Source: an uncultured Bacilli bacterium (GTDB lineage: Bacteria > Bacillota_I > Bacilli_A > RF39 > UBA660). Taken from it: a stretch of 25,071 nt of DNA. Within the stretch, counting starts at the first letter, position 1; each line of letters begins with the position of its first letter. The DNA lies in the NCBI GenBank assembly GCA_934099115.1, contig CAKOPK010000014.1:1-25071 (forward strand), in the 5' to 3' direction. Shown in pieces: positions 13,932 to 22,213 of the stretch. Position numbers and translations under genes: made by a program. The notes under the pieces are model-generated. The model was given only the letters and a program-made list of their open reading frames with translations, ran no database searches and was not told the DNA's origin.

Positions 13932-14480
13932 ATGAAAAAAATAATAATTAGTTTTTTATTTCTATTACTAGCAGTCTTACCAATTAAAGTAGATGCTAAA
14001 TCAAAAGTTACTATATACTTTTTTAGAGGATACAATTGCCATTATTGTGAAGAATCTTTAGAATATATTAATAAACATAAAGATGAAATTCCTGATAATG
14101 TTGAAATTGTAACTTATGAAGTATGGAAAAATGAAAATAATGAAAAATTACATCAAGCAGTAATAAAAGAATTAGATGTTAATGAATCTTATAAAAATAG
14201 TGTTCCTTTTTTAGTAGTAGGAGACCAATATAAAGTAGGTATGGAAGCAACAGAAACAGATTTTAAGAAATTAATATCTATGGCCGAGGATGCTCTAAAG
14301 AGTGATGACTATAAAGATGTAGTAAGTAAACTAGTAAAAGAACAAAATATTGATGTGAAAAGTATAACTTTTGAAGATTTATACAAAGGACCAAATAAAA
14401 CAGTAACTATCGTAGTATATACCATTTTTGGCCTAGTAGTACTAGGAATTGGAGCTATGATTATATTCTCAAGAAAATAA
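13932..14480 (+). CDS. Exported thioredoxin-fold protein with C-terminal membrane anchor
   Basis: Residues 1-22 form a signal peptide (MKKIIISFLF... ending VDA). The thioredoxin-fold region carries a CxxC redox motif, CHYC at 36-39, and the cis-proline SVPF at 90-93. A helical insert (about 105-150) follows, and a single membrane helix at about 157-179 precedes the RK tail, so the redox domain faces outside. The start is set at ATG 13932 because AGAGGA lies 8 bases upstream and because it begins a clean signal peptide; an in-frame ATG at 13923 lies too close to that site. It probably acts in thiol-disulfide exchange on exported proteins. A terminator follows, so it is monocistronic. Confidence 0.8.
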   Translation: MKKIIISFLFLLLAVLPIKVDAKSKVTIYFFRGYNCHYCEESLEYINKHKDEIPDNVEIVTYEVWKNENNEKLHQAVIKELDVNESYKNSVPFLVVGDQYKVGMEATETDFKKLISMAEDALKSDDYKDVVSKLVKEQNIDVKSITFEDLYKGPNKTVTIVVYTIFGLVVLGIGAMIIFSRK

Positions 14481-14484
14481 TTAG

Positions 14485-14507
14485 GAGCAGGCAATCTGTT
14501 CTTTTTT
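14485..14507 (+). terminator. Terminator of the thioredoxin-like gene
   Basis: GAGCAG (14485-14490), loop GCAAT, CTGTTC (14496-14501) with one G-T pair, then six T. Confidence 0.7.
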
Positions 14508-14523
14508 ATTTGCCTAAAAGTAT

Positions 14524-14551
14524 TTTACTATATAAAATATTATGGTATAAT
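14524..14551 (+). promoter_or_regulatory. Promoter of the rplI-dnaB operon
   Basis: TATAAT (14546-14551) is clear. The best -35 candidate is TTTACT (14524-14529) with a 16-base spacer. The start would be near 14558, 22 nt before rplI. Confidence 0.5.
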
Positions 14552-14579
14552 AAAGTAGCCAAAAGAAAGGAAATAAACT

Positions 14580-15020
14580 ATGAAAGTAATTTTATTAAGT
14601 GACGTTCGTAAAGTTGGAAAAAAAGATGAAATAAAAGAAGTAAGTGATGGATATGCGAATAATTATTTAATTAAAAATAAACTTGCAGTCCCATATACCA
14701 AAAGAAGCAAAGAAGTATTAGATACAGCCCTAAATAAAAGAGCAGAATTAGAAGAAGAAAAGATAAAAGAATTAAATGAAGTAAAGCAAAAATTAGAAAA
14801 TAAAACTTTTAATTTTAAAGTCAAAACAGGAGCTCAAGACAAAGTTTTTGGTAAGATTTCTACCAAACAAATTCAAGAAGAATTAAAAAAAACTGGCTAT
14901 AACATTGATAAAAAATGTATAAATCTAGACCATGATTTAGATGTTTTAGGAACCCATGATGTAGAGATTATCTTACATAAACAAGTAGAATTTAAAATAA
15001 AAGTAAATTTAGTAAAGTAG
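14580..15020 (+). CDS. rplI: 50S ribosomal protein bL9
   Basis: bL9 binds 23S rRNA at the base of the L1 stalk. The signature N-terminal domain is present: MKVILLSDVRKVGKKDEI, then VSDGYANNYLI and KNKLAVPYT. A charged connecting helix (about 42-75) and the C-terminal domain (about 80-146) follow. At 146 residues it is nearly the same length as B. subtilis L9 (149). AAAGAAAGGA precedes the ATG. It is the first gene of the run and is followed after 8 bases by dnaB, a conserved order in Bacillota. Confidence 0.97.
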   Translation: MKVILLSDVRKVGKKDEIKEVSDGYANNYLIKNKLAVPYTKRSKEVLDTALNKRAELEEEKIKELNEVKQKLENKTFNFKVKTGAQDKVFGKISTKQIQEELKKTGYNIDKKCINLDHDLDVLGTHDVEIILHKQVEFKIKVNLVK

Positions 15021-15028
15021 GTGATAAT

Positions 15029-16369
15029 ATGGCAAAAAGAGCACTTCCATGCGATAATGAAGCCGAAATGAGCGTTTTAGGTGTAGCATTCTTAAATAAA
15101 GAAGCATTAGAAAAAATATGTGATGAAGTATCAGAAGACATGTTTTATAATGAAAAAAATAGAACAATATTTAATGCTATAAAAAGCTTATATAAAGAGG
15201 GAACTCCAATAGATTTAACTACAATAAAAGCAGAATTAGATAAGAAAAAAGCCTTAAATGAAATTGGTGGTATCACTTATTTAATGGATGTTATAGACTC
15301 TGTAGTAACAACTGCTAATTTAGAATATTATATTAAAATATTAAAAGAACAAGCTATCAGAAGAAGACTTATAGAAACAGCAACCGACATTGTAACAACT
15401 GCTTATAATGATGAAAATATTAATGGTATGTTAGATGATGCCGAAAGAAATATTTTAAATGTAGTAAGAGCAAGAACGTCTAGTGAATTTGTTCCTATTC
15501 ATGAAGTTTTAAGACGTGCTCAAGAAAGACTAGAAGAATTAGCCAAAAATAAGAGTGATATTACAGGTATTCGTACAGGATTCTATGATTTAGATAAAGC
15601 AACAGCAGGCTTACATGGAGGAGAATTAATTATTCTTGCTGCCCGTCCTGGTATGGGAAAAACTGCTTTTGCATTAAATATTGCTACTAACGCCGCATTC
15701 TCTACAGATAAAGCTATTGCCATATTTAATCTAGAAATGAGTGCAGAAATGTTAGTAAATCGTATGATAGCAAGTGTTGGAGGAATCGACTCTTATAAGT
15801 TATCAACTGGTAAAATGGAACATAATGATTGGAAAAGATATAATGAAGCGATGAGTAGATTAGGAGAAACAAATATCTTTATAGAAGATAATGCCTCTAT
15901 AACAGCTCCCGAAATTAAAGCAAAATGCCGTAGATTAGCAAGTATGCCTAAAGGCCTTGGCTTAGTAGTAATCGACTATTTGCAGTTAGTCACAACCGGT
16001 TCTAATCGCATCGAATCTCGTCAAGTAGAAGTATCAGAAATATCTAGAAGTCTAAAAACAATGGCTCTAGAATTAGATGTACCAGTTATTGCTTTAGCTC
16101 AGCTTTCTCGTAGTGTAGATAAAAGAGAAAATAAAGAACCTGCTTTAGTAGATTTAAGAGAATCTGGATCTCTAGAACAAGATGCAGACTTAGTATTATT
16201 CTTAAATCGTAAAGATTATTATGAAGCTAAAAGTGAAAAAAGAGAGACTATAGTTCCAATTGATGTTATTATTGCTAAACATAGAAAAGGCTCAACGGGA
16301 CTATATCGTTTATTATTTGAACTAAACATGAGTAATTTTAAAAATTATATGAATAAAGAGGAATTATAA
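15029..16369 (+). CDS. dnaB: Replicative DNA helicase DnaB
   Basis: This is the hexameric 5'-3' helicase of the replication fork (called DnaC in B. subtilis). The N-terminal helical domain starts with LPCDNEAEMSVLG. The RecA-like domain has ARPGMGKT (205-212, Walker A), the catalytic Glu235 in NLEMSAE, LVVIDYLQL (312-320, Walker B) and the C-terminal KHRKGSTG with the arginine finger region. It is full length at 446 residues. The Walker A reads ARPGMGKT where GRPSMGKT is more usual, a conservative change. AGGTGATA precedes the ATG. It is co-transcribed with rplI. Confidence 0.97.
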   Translation: MAKRALPCDNEAEMSVLGVAFLNKEALEKICDEVSEDMFYNEKNRTIFNAIKSLYKEGTPIDLTTIKAELDKKKALNEIGGITYLMDVIDSVVTTANLEYYIKILKEQAIRRRLIETATDIVTTAYNDENINGMLDDAERNILNVVRARTSSEFVPIHEVLRRAQERLEELAKNKSDITGIRTGFYDLDKATAGLHGGELIILAARPGMGKTAFALNIATNAAFSTDKAIAIFNLEMSAEMLVNRMIASVGGIDSYKLSTGKMEHNDWKRYNEAMSRLGETNIFIEDNASITAPEIKAKCRRLASMPKGLGLVVIDYLQLVTTGSNRIESRQVEVSEISRSLKTMALELDVPVIALAQLSRSVDKRENKEPALVDLRESGSLEQDADLVLFLNRKDYYEAKSEKRETIVPIDVIIAKHRKGSTGLYRLLFELNMSNFKNYMNKEEL

Positions 16370-16378
16370 GAGGTGTCT

Positions 16379-17878
16379 ATGAATAAAAAGAATATAATAA
16401 TTACATCTTTAATAACAAGTATAGTAGCTATTACTTTACTCTTAGTATCTATGAGTAAAAAGTTATATGAACCTACAAATATTTATTACCAAATTTATTT
16501 AAATGGAACTAAAATAGGTGTAATTGAAAATAAAGAAAGCTTATATAAACTAATTAATGATAGCCAAAGCTCTATAAAAGAAAAATATAATGTAAATAGT
16601 GTCTATCCTCCTAATGATTTAAAAATTATAGAAACAAATACTTATTTAGCGAAAACTGATACAGTAGAAGACGTCTATAATAAAATTGAAAACGAAGATG
16701 ATTTTGCTATCAAAGGATATACAGTTACAATTAATGGTAATAATGGTAAATATGAAGTCCATGTTTTAAATAAAGAAATATTTTATAATGCTACAAAAAG
16801 ATTTGTTAAAGCTTTTCTAGCAGAAGATGAATATGAAAAGTATATTAATAATACTCAAGAAGAAATTGTAGATACTGGTCGTATTATAACCAATATGAAA
16901 TTTAATGAAGATATAACCATTAAAGAAGATTATATTAGTGTCAATGATACCATATTTACCGATGAATTAGAATTAGTTCACTTCTTATTATTTGGTTCTA
17001 CACCAGATACGAAAACTTATACAGTAAAACTAGGAGATACAATCGATTCTATATCTGAAGAAAATCAATTAAATGTAGAAGAATTTTTAATAGCAAATAC
17101 TAAATATAAAACTTCTGATTCTATCTTAAGAGTAGGGGATAAAGTAGATGTTACATTAATTGACCCTCAACTTACATTCGTTTATGATTTAAATGAAATT
17201 AAAGATGAAGTAGTTTATTACAGTAAGAAAAACAATCCTGATAACACCAAATATGTTGGTTATCAAGAAGTAACAACTCCTGGTATTAATGGAATTGAAA
17301 GACGAAAAGAAACTTATTCTGTTACAAATGGAGAGCGAAGCCAAGAAGCACAAGCAACAACAATTGCTGTTATTCAAGAAGTTCAAGACCAAGTAACAAC
17401 TGTAGGAACCAAACGACGTGATTACATTCAAGGAGGAGGAACACCAGTAATAACAACCGGAGACTGGGGCTGGCCAACTAACAGTGGTTATGTAATTACA
17501 AGTTATCGTGGTTGGAGATGGGGACGTATGCATCAAGGTATTGATATTTCTGGTGCCGGTAATTTTGGTTCTAAAATCTATGCTGCGGCAAGTGGAACTG
17601 TCACATATGTTTACACTGGTTGTCCAAGCCGAGGAAGTGGCTATGGCGACCCATGTGGAAATGGTATGGGTAATCAAGTAACAATAGATCATGGCAATGG
17701 TTATATAACAAGATATGGCCATTTACATGCCTCTGTTCAAGTAAAATTAGGGCAAAAAATAAATAAAGGACAAGTAATCGGATATATGGGTAATAGTGGT
17801 TCTTCAACAGGAATTCACTTACACTATGAAGTAAAATATAACAATAATAACATCAATCCTCTATTATTATATCAATAA
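16379..17878 (+). CDS. LysM-G5-M23 cell-wall endopeptidase
   Basis: This predicted surface peptidoglycan hydrolase has an N-terminal membrane anchor (about 6-26) and a long extracytoplasmic region of two repeats (about 35-205). A LysM-type wall-binding domain follows (about 213-258, TYTVKLGDTIDSIS), then a G5 domain (about 265-345, with GIERRKETYSV). The C-terminal M23 metallopeptidase domain (about 365-495) has the metal ligands His385 and Asp389 (HQGID) and HLHYEV at 480-485, plus YGHLH at 446-450. An insert carries two cysteines (415, 426). ATG 16379 is chosen over GTG 16373 because AGAGG sits 5 bases upstream of it. It overlaps walJ by one base (TAATG). In B. subtilis this position near walJ holds walRK-yycHI. 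Confidence 0.9.
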   Translation: MNKKNIIITSLITSIVAITLLLVSMSKKLYEPTNIYYQIYLNGTKIGVIENKESLYKLINDSQSSIKEKYNVNSVYPPNDLKIIETNTYLAKTDTVEDVYNKIENEDDFAIKGYTVTINGNNGKYEVHVLNKEIFYNATKRFVKAFLAEDEYEKYINNTQEEIVDTGRIITNMKFNEDITIKEDYISVNDTIFTDELELVHFLLFGSTPDTKTYTVKLGDTIDSISEENQLNVEEFLIANTKYKTSDSILRVGDKVDVTLIDPQLTFVYDLNEIKDEVVYYSKKNNPDNTKYVGYQEVTTPGINGIERRKETYSVTNGERSQEAQATTIAVIQEVQDQVTTVGTKRRDYIQGGGTPVITTGDWGWPTNSGYVITSYRGWRWGRMHQGIDISGAGNFGSKIYAAASGTVTYVYTGCPSRGSGYGDPCGNGMGNQVTIDHGNGYITRYGHLHASVQVKLGQKINKGQVIGYMGNSGSSTGIHLHYEVKYNNNNINPLLLYQ

Positions 17879-18642
17879 TGCGTGTATGTGTTTTAGCAAG
17901 TGGTTCAGGGGGAAATTCCACTTATATAGAAACAGCTGAATATAAAATACTAATTGATATTGGTAAAAATCGTAAATATATTGTAGGAGCTTTAGAGAGT
18001 ATTGGTGTTGACCCATCCGAAATTGATTATATATTTATAAGCCATCTTCATGATGACCATATATCTGCCCTTAAAACCTTTATTAAAAAATATGAACCAA
18101 CTATTGTAATATCTAAACCAATGTTTCAAGAACTAATAGATATAGAGGATTATCCTCATATATTAATTTATGAAGATGAGGTAATTTTAAAAAATTTAAA
18201 AGTAACTTGTTTTCATTCTAGCCATGATGCTACAGATTCTCGAAACTTCTTATTTGAGAATAATGGCCATTCTGTCGTATATGTAACAGACACAGGCTAT
18301 ATAAACTATAAAAATTATCAATACTTACAAAATAAAGATGTTTATTTATTTGAGAGTAATCATGATATTGAAAAACTTCAACATGGCCCATATCCTGATT
18401 GGCTAAAGAAAAGAGTTCTATCTGATTATGGTCATTTATCAAATAATGCCTGTAGTGTTTATTTAACAAAGTTAATTGGTAGTAATACCCATGCAATCTA
18501 TTTAATGCATTTATCAGAGAAGAATAATAGTGAAGAGCTAGCCCTAAATGAGATAAATACAGTATTTAAAAATCATAAAATAGAGTTTACAAATATAAAA
18601 TGTGCCAAACCAAATGAAATAAGTGAGTTAATAGAAGTATGA
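17878..18642 (+). CDS. walJ: Metallo-beta-lactamase-fold hydrolase WalJ (YycJ)
   Basis: WalJ is a conserved metallohydrolase encoded with the WalRK system in most Bacillota. It has been linked to coordinating DNA replication, cell division and wall synthesis; its substrate is still uncertain. The opening VLASGSGGNSTYI is diagnostic. Metal ligands lie in SHLHDDH (55-61), with further ligands in HSSHDA and the later HLS motif. At 254 residues it is near the family's roughly 264. Start and stop overlap both neighbours (TAATG with the M23 peptidase, ATGA with rlmH), so translation is coupled. It uses TGA as stop, the only case in this window. Confidence 0.93.
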   Translation: MRVCVLASGSGGNSTYIETAEYKILIDIGKNRKYIVGALESIGVDPSEIDYIFISHLHDDHISALKTFIKKYEPTIVISKPMFQELIDIEDYPHILIYEDEVILKNLKVTCFHSSHDATDSRNFLFENNGHSVVYVTDTGYINYKNYQYLQNKDVYLFESNHDIEKLQHGPYPDWLKKRVLSDYGHLSNNACSVYLTKLIGSNTHAIYLMHLSEKNNSEELALNEINTVFKNHKIEFTNIKCAKPNEISELIEV

Positions 18643-19076
18643 TTAAAATAATTTGTTTAGGAAAACTAAAAGAAAAATATCTAGAAGACTTTGTAAATGA
18701 TTATTTAAAAAGAATATCTAGATATCATAAAATAGAAATTATAGAATTAAAAGATACAAATAACCTAGAAGAAGAAGCTATAAATATTAAAAAACATATA
18801 GATAATAAAGATTATGTAATAACTATGGAAATAGAAGGTAGCGAGTATAGTAGTATTGAATTAGCAAACTTAATAGATAAGACTTTTATTACTAGTAGTA
18901 CAATAACCTTTATTATAGGGTCTTCTCTAGGATTACATGAGACAATAAAAAACAGGAGTAATCTTTCTTTATCATTTGGCAAGATTACTTTACCTCATGG
19001 AATATTTAGAAGTATTTTATTAGAACAAATATATAGAGCTTTTAAAATCAATAATAATGAAGAATATCATAAGTAG
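18639..19076 (+). CDS. rlmH: 23S rRNA (pseudouridine1915-N3)-methyltransferase RlmH
   Basis: RlmH is a SPOUT-class enzyme that methylates pseudouridine 1915 in helix 69 of 23S rRNA on the assembled ribosome. The knotted SAM-binding region is visible: FIIGSSLGL (91-99), LSFGKITLPHGIFRSILLEQ (111-130) and IYRAFKI, ending in the catalytic tail EEYHK. It is 145 residues, a little shorter than the usual 155-159 because of a compact middle. The start overlaps the walJ stop by 4 bases. The walJ-rlmH order is widely conserved. Confidence 0.95.
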   Translation: MIKIICLGKLKEKYLEDFVNDYLKRISRYHKIEIIELKDTNNLEEEAINIKKHIDNKDYVITMEIEGSEYSSIELANLIDKTFITSSTITFIIGSSLGLHETIKNRSNLSLSFGKITLPHGIFRSILLEQIYRAFKINNNEEYHK

Positions 19077-19084
19077 GTGAAATA

Positions 19085-20329
19085 TTGACAATAGAAGAAT
19101 TAGAAAAATTATTAGCAAACGATATAGAAGATTATCAAATCAAAAAAGCAAATTTAGAAAATAGAAGTATCTTTTTAATAAGAGTAATTAATGATTTAAG
19201 TGAGAATAGAATCTCTAAAAGAGCAAAAAGCTATTTTATGGATAATTATAAAATGGAAGTAACAAAATATAATCGCTTAGAATTCTTAAGAATTGCTAGA
19301 AGTGATATAAGAGTCCAAACTCTAAAATATGAGTTATTAAAAGAAAACTTAAATTGTTCTTTAAAAGCGTATAATGAAATTCATTTTAATCAAATTATAA
19401 CTCCCTCATCTATCGTATATATTGAAAAAAGATTAATAGACTTAAAAGCAAAAGATTTAATCGCCCTAATTGAATTAATTAAAATTCGTAATAGTAAAAA
19501 AGCAGTACAAAACGGTGCTATGAAAAGAGATGATTTATTCTTAATTTTAAATATTATAAATCAAGGATATGAAGAGATTATAATAGATGAAATAAATCCT
19601 AAAATAGACAACGAATTAATAAGCTTTATAAAAAATTTAGAAGAAAATGGAATTGGCAGTTTAGAGACATTAATAAATTTAAAATTATATGAAAATGAAG
19701 ATAAAATATATTTATATAAAAGTATTTTAAAGTATTATCAAAACAAAATTTATGAATTATGTTCAATCTTAAATGATAAAAATTTTTATTTTAATATAAG
19801 TATTCTAGCAGAATTAAAAGAAGATTATAAAAAACATTTAGCTAAGTATTTATTAATTCGTAATAAACTAAATGAACTAGAATCAGTAAAAGAACAAGAG
19901 GAAGAAGATTTAGAGATAGCTATTAGTGAAGAAAACAAACTATATTATAGTTCTTTAAGTGACTCTCCTGAAAAGTGTTATTTTATAAGAGATTTAACTT
20001 TGATTAGAGAAACATCTTATAGTACGATTTTAGAACTATTAGAAAACTTTAAATTTCATCCTGAATTAGTTCATGTAAAACGTTTAAAAAATTGTAATGG
20101 CTGTCTAGAAATAAAAAAAGACCAAATAAGAATAATATTAAAAAGAATAAAAGATAATTGCTTTTCTGTATTAGGCGTATTTATTAAAAAATCTATGAAT
20201 GATATAACTAGTTACAAAAAAATATCCAATAGGATAGAAGCTTTAATAAATGATGATTATAGTGCTTCTGTAGAAGAGTATTATAAAGAGTATATTTTAA
20301 ATAATGCTAGAAAAGGGAGTAGAAGTTAA
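19085..20329 (+). CDS. Unrecognised 414-residue protein with RelE-like C-terminal region
   Basis: I do not recognise the full protein. It is mostly charged and helical (about 1-320), with a coiled-coil-like stretch at 245-285 (KKHLAKYL... VKEQEEEDLEIAI), and it has no signal or membrane segment. Residues 329-388 (VHVKRLKNCNGCLEIKKDQI followed by RIILKRIKDNCFSVLGVFIKKS) follow the RelE/HigB/Gp49 pattern: a G..E.K.d..RI core, a beta-hairpin, then GvFIKKS. A ribosome-binding or regulatory use of that fold is possible. The TTG start is supported by AGGTGA 6 bases upstream and by a tight 8-base gap to rlmH. It lies in a housekeeping operon before ung, which argues against an ordinary mobile toxin. 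Confidence 0.7.
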   Translation: MTIEELEKLLANDIEDYQIKKANLENRSIFLIRVINDLSENRISKRAKSYFMDNYKMEVTKYNRLEFLRIARSDIRVQTLKYELLKENLNCSLKAYNEIHFNQIITPSSIVYIEKRLIDLKAKDLIALIELIKIRNSKKAVQNGAMKRDDLFLILNIINQGYEEIIIDEINPKIDNELISFIKNLEENGIGSLETLINLKLYENEDKIYLYKSILKYYQNKIYELCSILNDKNFYFNISILAELKEDYKKHLAKYLLIRNKLNELESVKEQEEEDLEIAISEENKLYYSSLSDSPEKCYFIRDLTLIRETSYSTILELLENFKFHPELVHVKRLKNCNGCLEIKKDQIRIILKRIKDNCFSVLGVFIKKSMNDITSYKKISNRIEALINDDYSASVEEYYKEYILNNARKGSRS

Positions 20330-20365
20330 AAAACTTAAATGTAATAGAGAAAGAAGAGGTATTAA

Positions 20366-21022
20366 ATGATAGGAAACGATTGGGATGAGAAACTAAATGT
20401 AATATGGAATAGTGAAGGCTTTAAAAAGTTTTATCATGTAGTAGAAGAGGAATATAATACCAAAACAATATATCCTCCAAAAGACCATATATTTGAAGCT
20501 TTAAAATTAACTCCCTATAAAGATGTAAAAGTAGTAATTGTAGGACAAGACCCATATCATGGAGAAAATGAAGCTCATGGTTTATCTTTTAGTGTTCAAA
20601 AAGGAGTAAAAGTTCCTCCAAGTTTACAAAATATTTATAAAGAATTATATGATGACTTAGGAATACCACCAAAACAAGATGGTGATTTAACAAATTGGGC
20701 TAAAAATGGAGTATTATTATTAAATTCTGTTTTAACCGTAGTAAAAGATACACCTGCCAGTCATAGAAAACTAGGTTGGGAAAGACTAACCGATTATATA
20801 ATTAAACTATTAAATAAAAAAGAAGAACCAGTCGTGTTTATCTTATGGGGCAATTTTGCCAAAGAAAAAAGTGTCTTTATAACCAATCCTAGACACTTAG
20901 TTCTAACAAGTCCACATCCTAGTCCTTTTAGTGCTAGACATGGCTTCTTTGGCTCTAAACCATTTAGTAAAACCAATAATTTCTTAAAAGCAAATGGCTT
21001 AAAAGAAATTGATTGGAGTTAA
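20366..21022 (+). CDS. ung: Uracil-DNA glycosylase
   Basis: Family 1 UDG removes uracil from DNA to start base-excision repair. The catalytic water-activating loop GQDPYHG (60-66, Asp62) is intact, as are KNGVLLLNSVLTV, the FILWG uracil-contact strand and the DNA-intercalation loop HPSPFSARHGFFG with its catalytic His. Length (218 residues) is normal for bacteria. GAAGAGG precedes the ATG. It is the last gene of the long operon from rplI. No T-run terminator follows on the plus strand; the hairpin at 21027-21047 has T's only on the other strand. Confidence 0.97.
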   Translation: MIGNDWDEKLNVIWNSEGFKKFYHVVEEEYNTKTIYPPKDHIFEALKLTPYKDVKVVIVGQDPYHGENEAHGLSFSVQKGVKVPPSLQNIYKELYDDLGIPPKQDGDLTNWAKNGVLLLNSVLTVVKDTPASHRKLGWERLTDYIIKLLNKKEEPVVFILWGNFAKEKSVFITNPRHLVLTSPHPSPFSARHGFFGSKPFSKTNNFLKANGLKEIDWS

Positions 21023-21047
21023 AAAAACGACTAAATTTTAAAGTCGT
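21021..21047 (-). terminator. Terminator of lemA, overlapping its last codons
   Basis: On the minus strand ACGACT (21047-21042) pairs with AGTCGT (21032-21027), followed by TTTTTT. The lemA stop TAG (21033-21031) forms part of the 3' arm. Confidence 0.75.
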
Positions 21048-21573
21048 CTATGATTTCATCATCCATGTCTTTACCATCAAAGAATAATTTGATTTTAAAG
21101 TGATGAATTTTCGCAATAAGATTAGAAGGAAACTTACGAATGATAGCATTAGAATCACTCGTATTTTTATTGTAATAATTTTTAGCAGCCGTTAATTTTT
21201 CATCTAATCTTTTTATCTTTTCTAATTCTTTATTTAATTCTTCATCATTCGTAAGCCCTAAATCATCTTGCATTTTTAATATAAGAGTAAACCCTTCATT
21301 TAATTTCCTGTCCATATCAAAATTACTAATTTTTTGATCTTTAAGCTTTTCATATTCTTTAAAATAATTTTTATTACTTTCCATATTCTTTTTTAGCATA
21401 TTACTAATACGAATTAAAGAATCATATTTTGTTCTTAAAGCTTCATCTATAATACTTTCTGCGGCCATAACTTTAGTCTTTAAATCATTTAATTCATTAA
21501 AAAATTTAATATAATATATACCCAATAAAGAAAGTATTATAATAATTATTAATAAAATAGAAAACCACAACAT
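21031..21573 (-). CDS. lemA: LemA-family protein
   Basis: The protein has a single N-terminal membrane helix (about 4-23) with only a few residues before it, then a long helical domain. LemA marks include YIKFFNELNDLKTKV, the YDSLIRISNMLKK segment and the C-terminal IRKFPSNLIAKIHHF with DGKDMDDE. At 180 residues it matches the family (about 185). The molecular role of LemA proteins is not settled; they are membrane-tethered helical bundles with a short extracellular or cytoplasmic tail. GGTGAT precedes the ATG. It is convergent with ung, has its own promoter and terminator, and is therefore monocistronic. Confidence 0.88.
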   Translation of the reverse strand: MLWFSILLIIIIILSLLGIYYIKFFNELNDLKTKVMAAESIIDEALRTKYDSLIRISNMLKKNMESNKNYFKEYEKLKDQKISNFDMDRKLNEGFTLILKMQDDLGLTNDEELNKELEKIKRLDEKLTAAKNYYNKNTSDSNAIIRKFPSNLIAKIHHFKIKLFFDGKDMDDEIIDDFKI

Positions 21574-21588
21574 ATTATCACCACTATA

Positions 21589-21617
21589 AGTATAACAGTT
21601 ATTCTTAGACTTGAAAA
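21589..21617 (-). promoter_or_regulatory. Promoter of lemA
   Basis: On the minus strand TTTTCA (21617-21612), 17 bases and TATACT (21594-21589). The start would be near 21582, which gives a very short leader to the ATG at 21573. Confidence 0.45.
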
Positions 21618-21637
21618 GAAAAAGTTTAAAATTTTAC

Positions 21638-21666
21638 TTTATATTACAAATAAAATATGATATGAT
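21638..21666 (+). promoter_or_regulatory. Possible promoter of the short MBL-fold hydrolase
   Basis: TTTATA (21638-21643), 17 bases and TATGAT (21661-21666). The -35 match is modest. Confidence 0.4.
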
Positions 21667-21690
21667 GCAAATATAAAGAGAGGATAAAAA

Positions 21691-22191
21691 ATGAAAATAA
21701 AAAGACTTGTTATTGGTGATTTAAGAACCAATTGTTATATAATAATTAAAAATAAAGATTGTCTAATTATTGACCCAGCAGGAGATAGTAAGAGAATAAA
21801 AGAAGAAACAAAAGGTTTAACTGTAAGAGAAATATTAGTAACTCATCATCACTTTGACCATATTGGTGCCTTAGAAGCATTAGAAGAATATTATCATTTA
21901 AAACATAATACATTTCCTAAATTTTTCCCATATGAAATAATAAAGACACCAGGACATACCAGTGATTCTTTAACATTTTATTTTCCTAAGGAAAAGATAA
22001 TGTTTAGTGGCGACTTTCTATTTAAAAATACAATAGGAAGATGGGATTTAGATACAGGAAGTATTGAAAGTATGCAAGAAAGTTTAAAGAAAATAGCAAC
22101 TTATCCTATAGAAATAACCATATATCCTGGCCATGGCCCATCTACTACTCTAAGAGAAGAAATACCATTCTTTAATCTTTATTTCCAATAA
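21691..22191 (+). CDS. Short metallo-beta-lactamase-fold hydrolase (glyoxalase II-like)
   Basis: The metal-binding set is complete: THHHFDH (51-57), His89 in TPGHTSDS, Asp108 in FSGDFLF and His148 in YPGHGPST. It resembles the YqgX/GloB-like branch of hydroxyacylglutathione hydrolase-type enzymes. It is only 166 residues against about 200-210: the stretch between the first histidine motif and TPGHT is shortened to roughly 30 residues. Since all ligands remain, it is probably active. A thioester substrate such as S-lactoyl-bacillithiol or similar is family-based inference. AGAGAGGA precedes the ATG. It is convergent with gerQ. Confidence 0.88.
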   Translation: MKIKRLVIGDLRTNCYIIIKNKDCLIIDPAGDSKRIKEETKGLTVREILVTHHHFDHIGALEALEEYYHLKHNTFPKFFPYEIIKTPGHTSDSLTFYFPKEKIMFSGDFLFKNTIGRWDLDTGSIESMQESLKKIATYPIEITIYPGHGPSTTLREEIPFFNLYFQ

Positions 22192-22213
22192 AAAAACGTT
22201 TAAAACGTTTTTT
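22191..22213. terminator. Bidirectional terminator between the MBL gene and gerQ
   Basis: AAAAAACGTTT-AA-AACGTTTTTT forms a symmetric hairpin in the 8-base gap and the last gerQ codons. A/T runs flank it on both strands, and the stop of each gene lies in or beside the stem. Confidence 0.7.

Noticed and set aside
17189..17722. 177-residue minus-strand frame rich in Ser, Thr, Cys and Ile
   Set aside because: It is the antisense shadow of the G5-M23 region; the composition reflects the complementary codons, and no start signal is seen.
18640..18642. UGA read as tryptophan (Mollicutes-type code)
   Set aside because: No conserved gene contains an in-frame TGA, Trp uses TGG throughout, and walJ ends sensibly at its TGA within an ATGA overlap.
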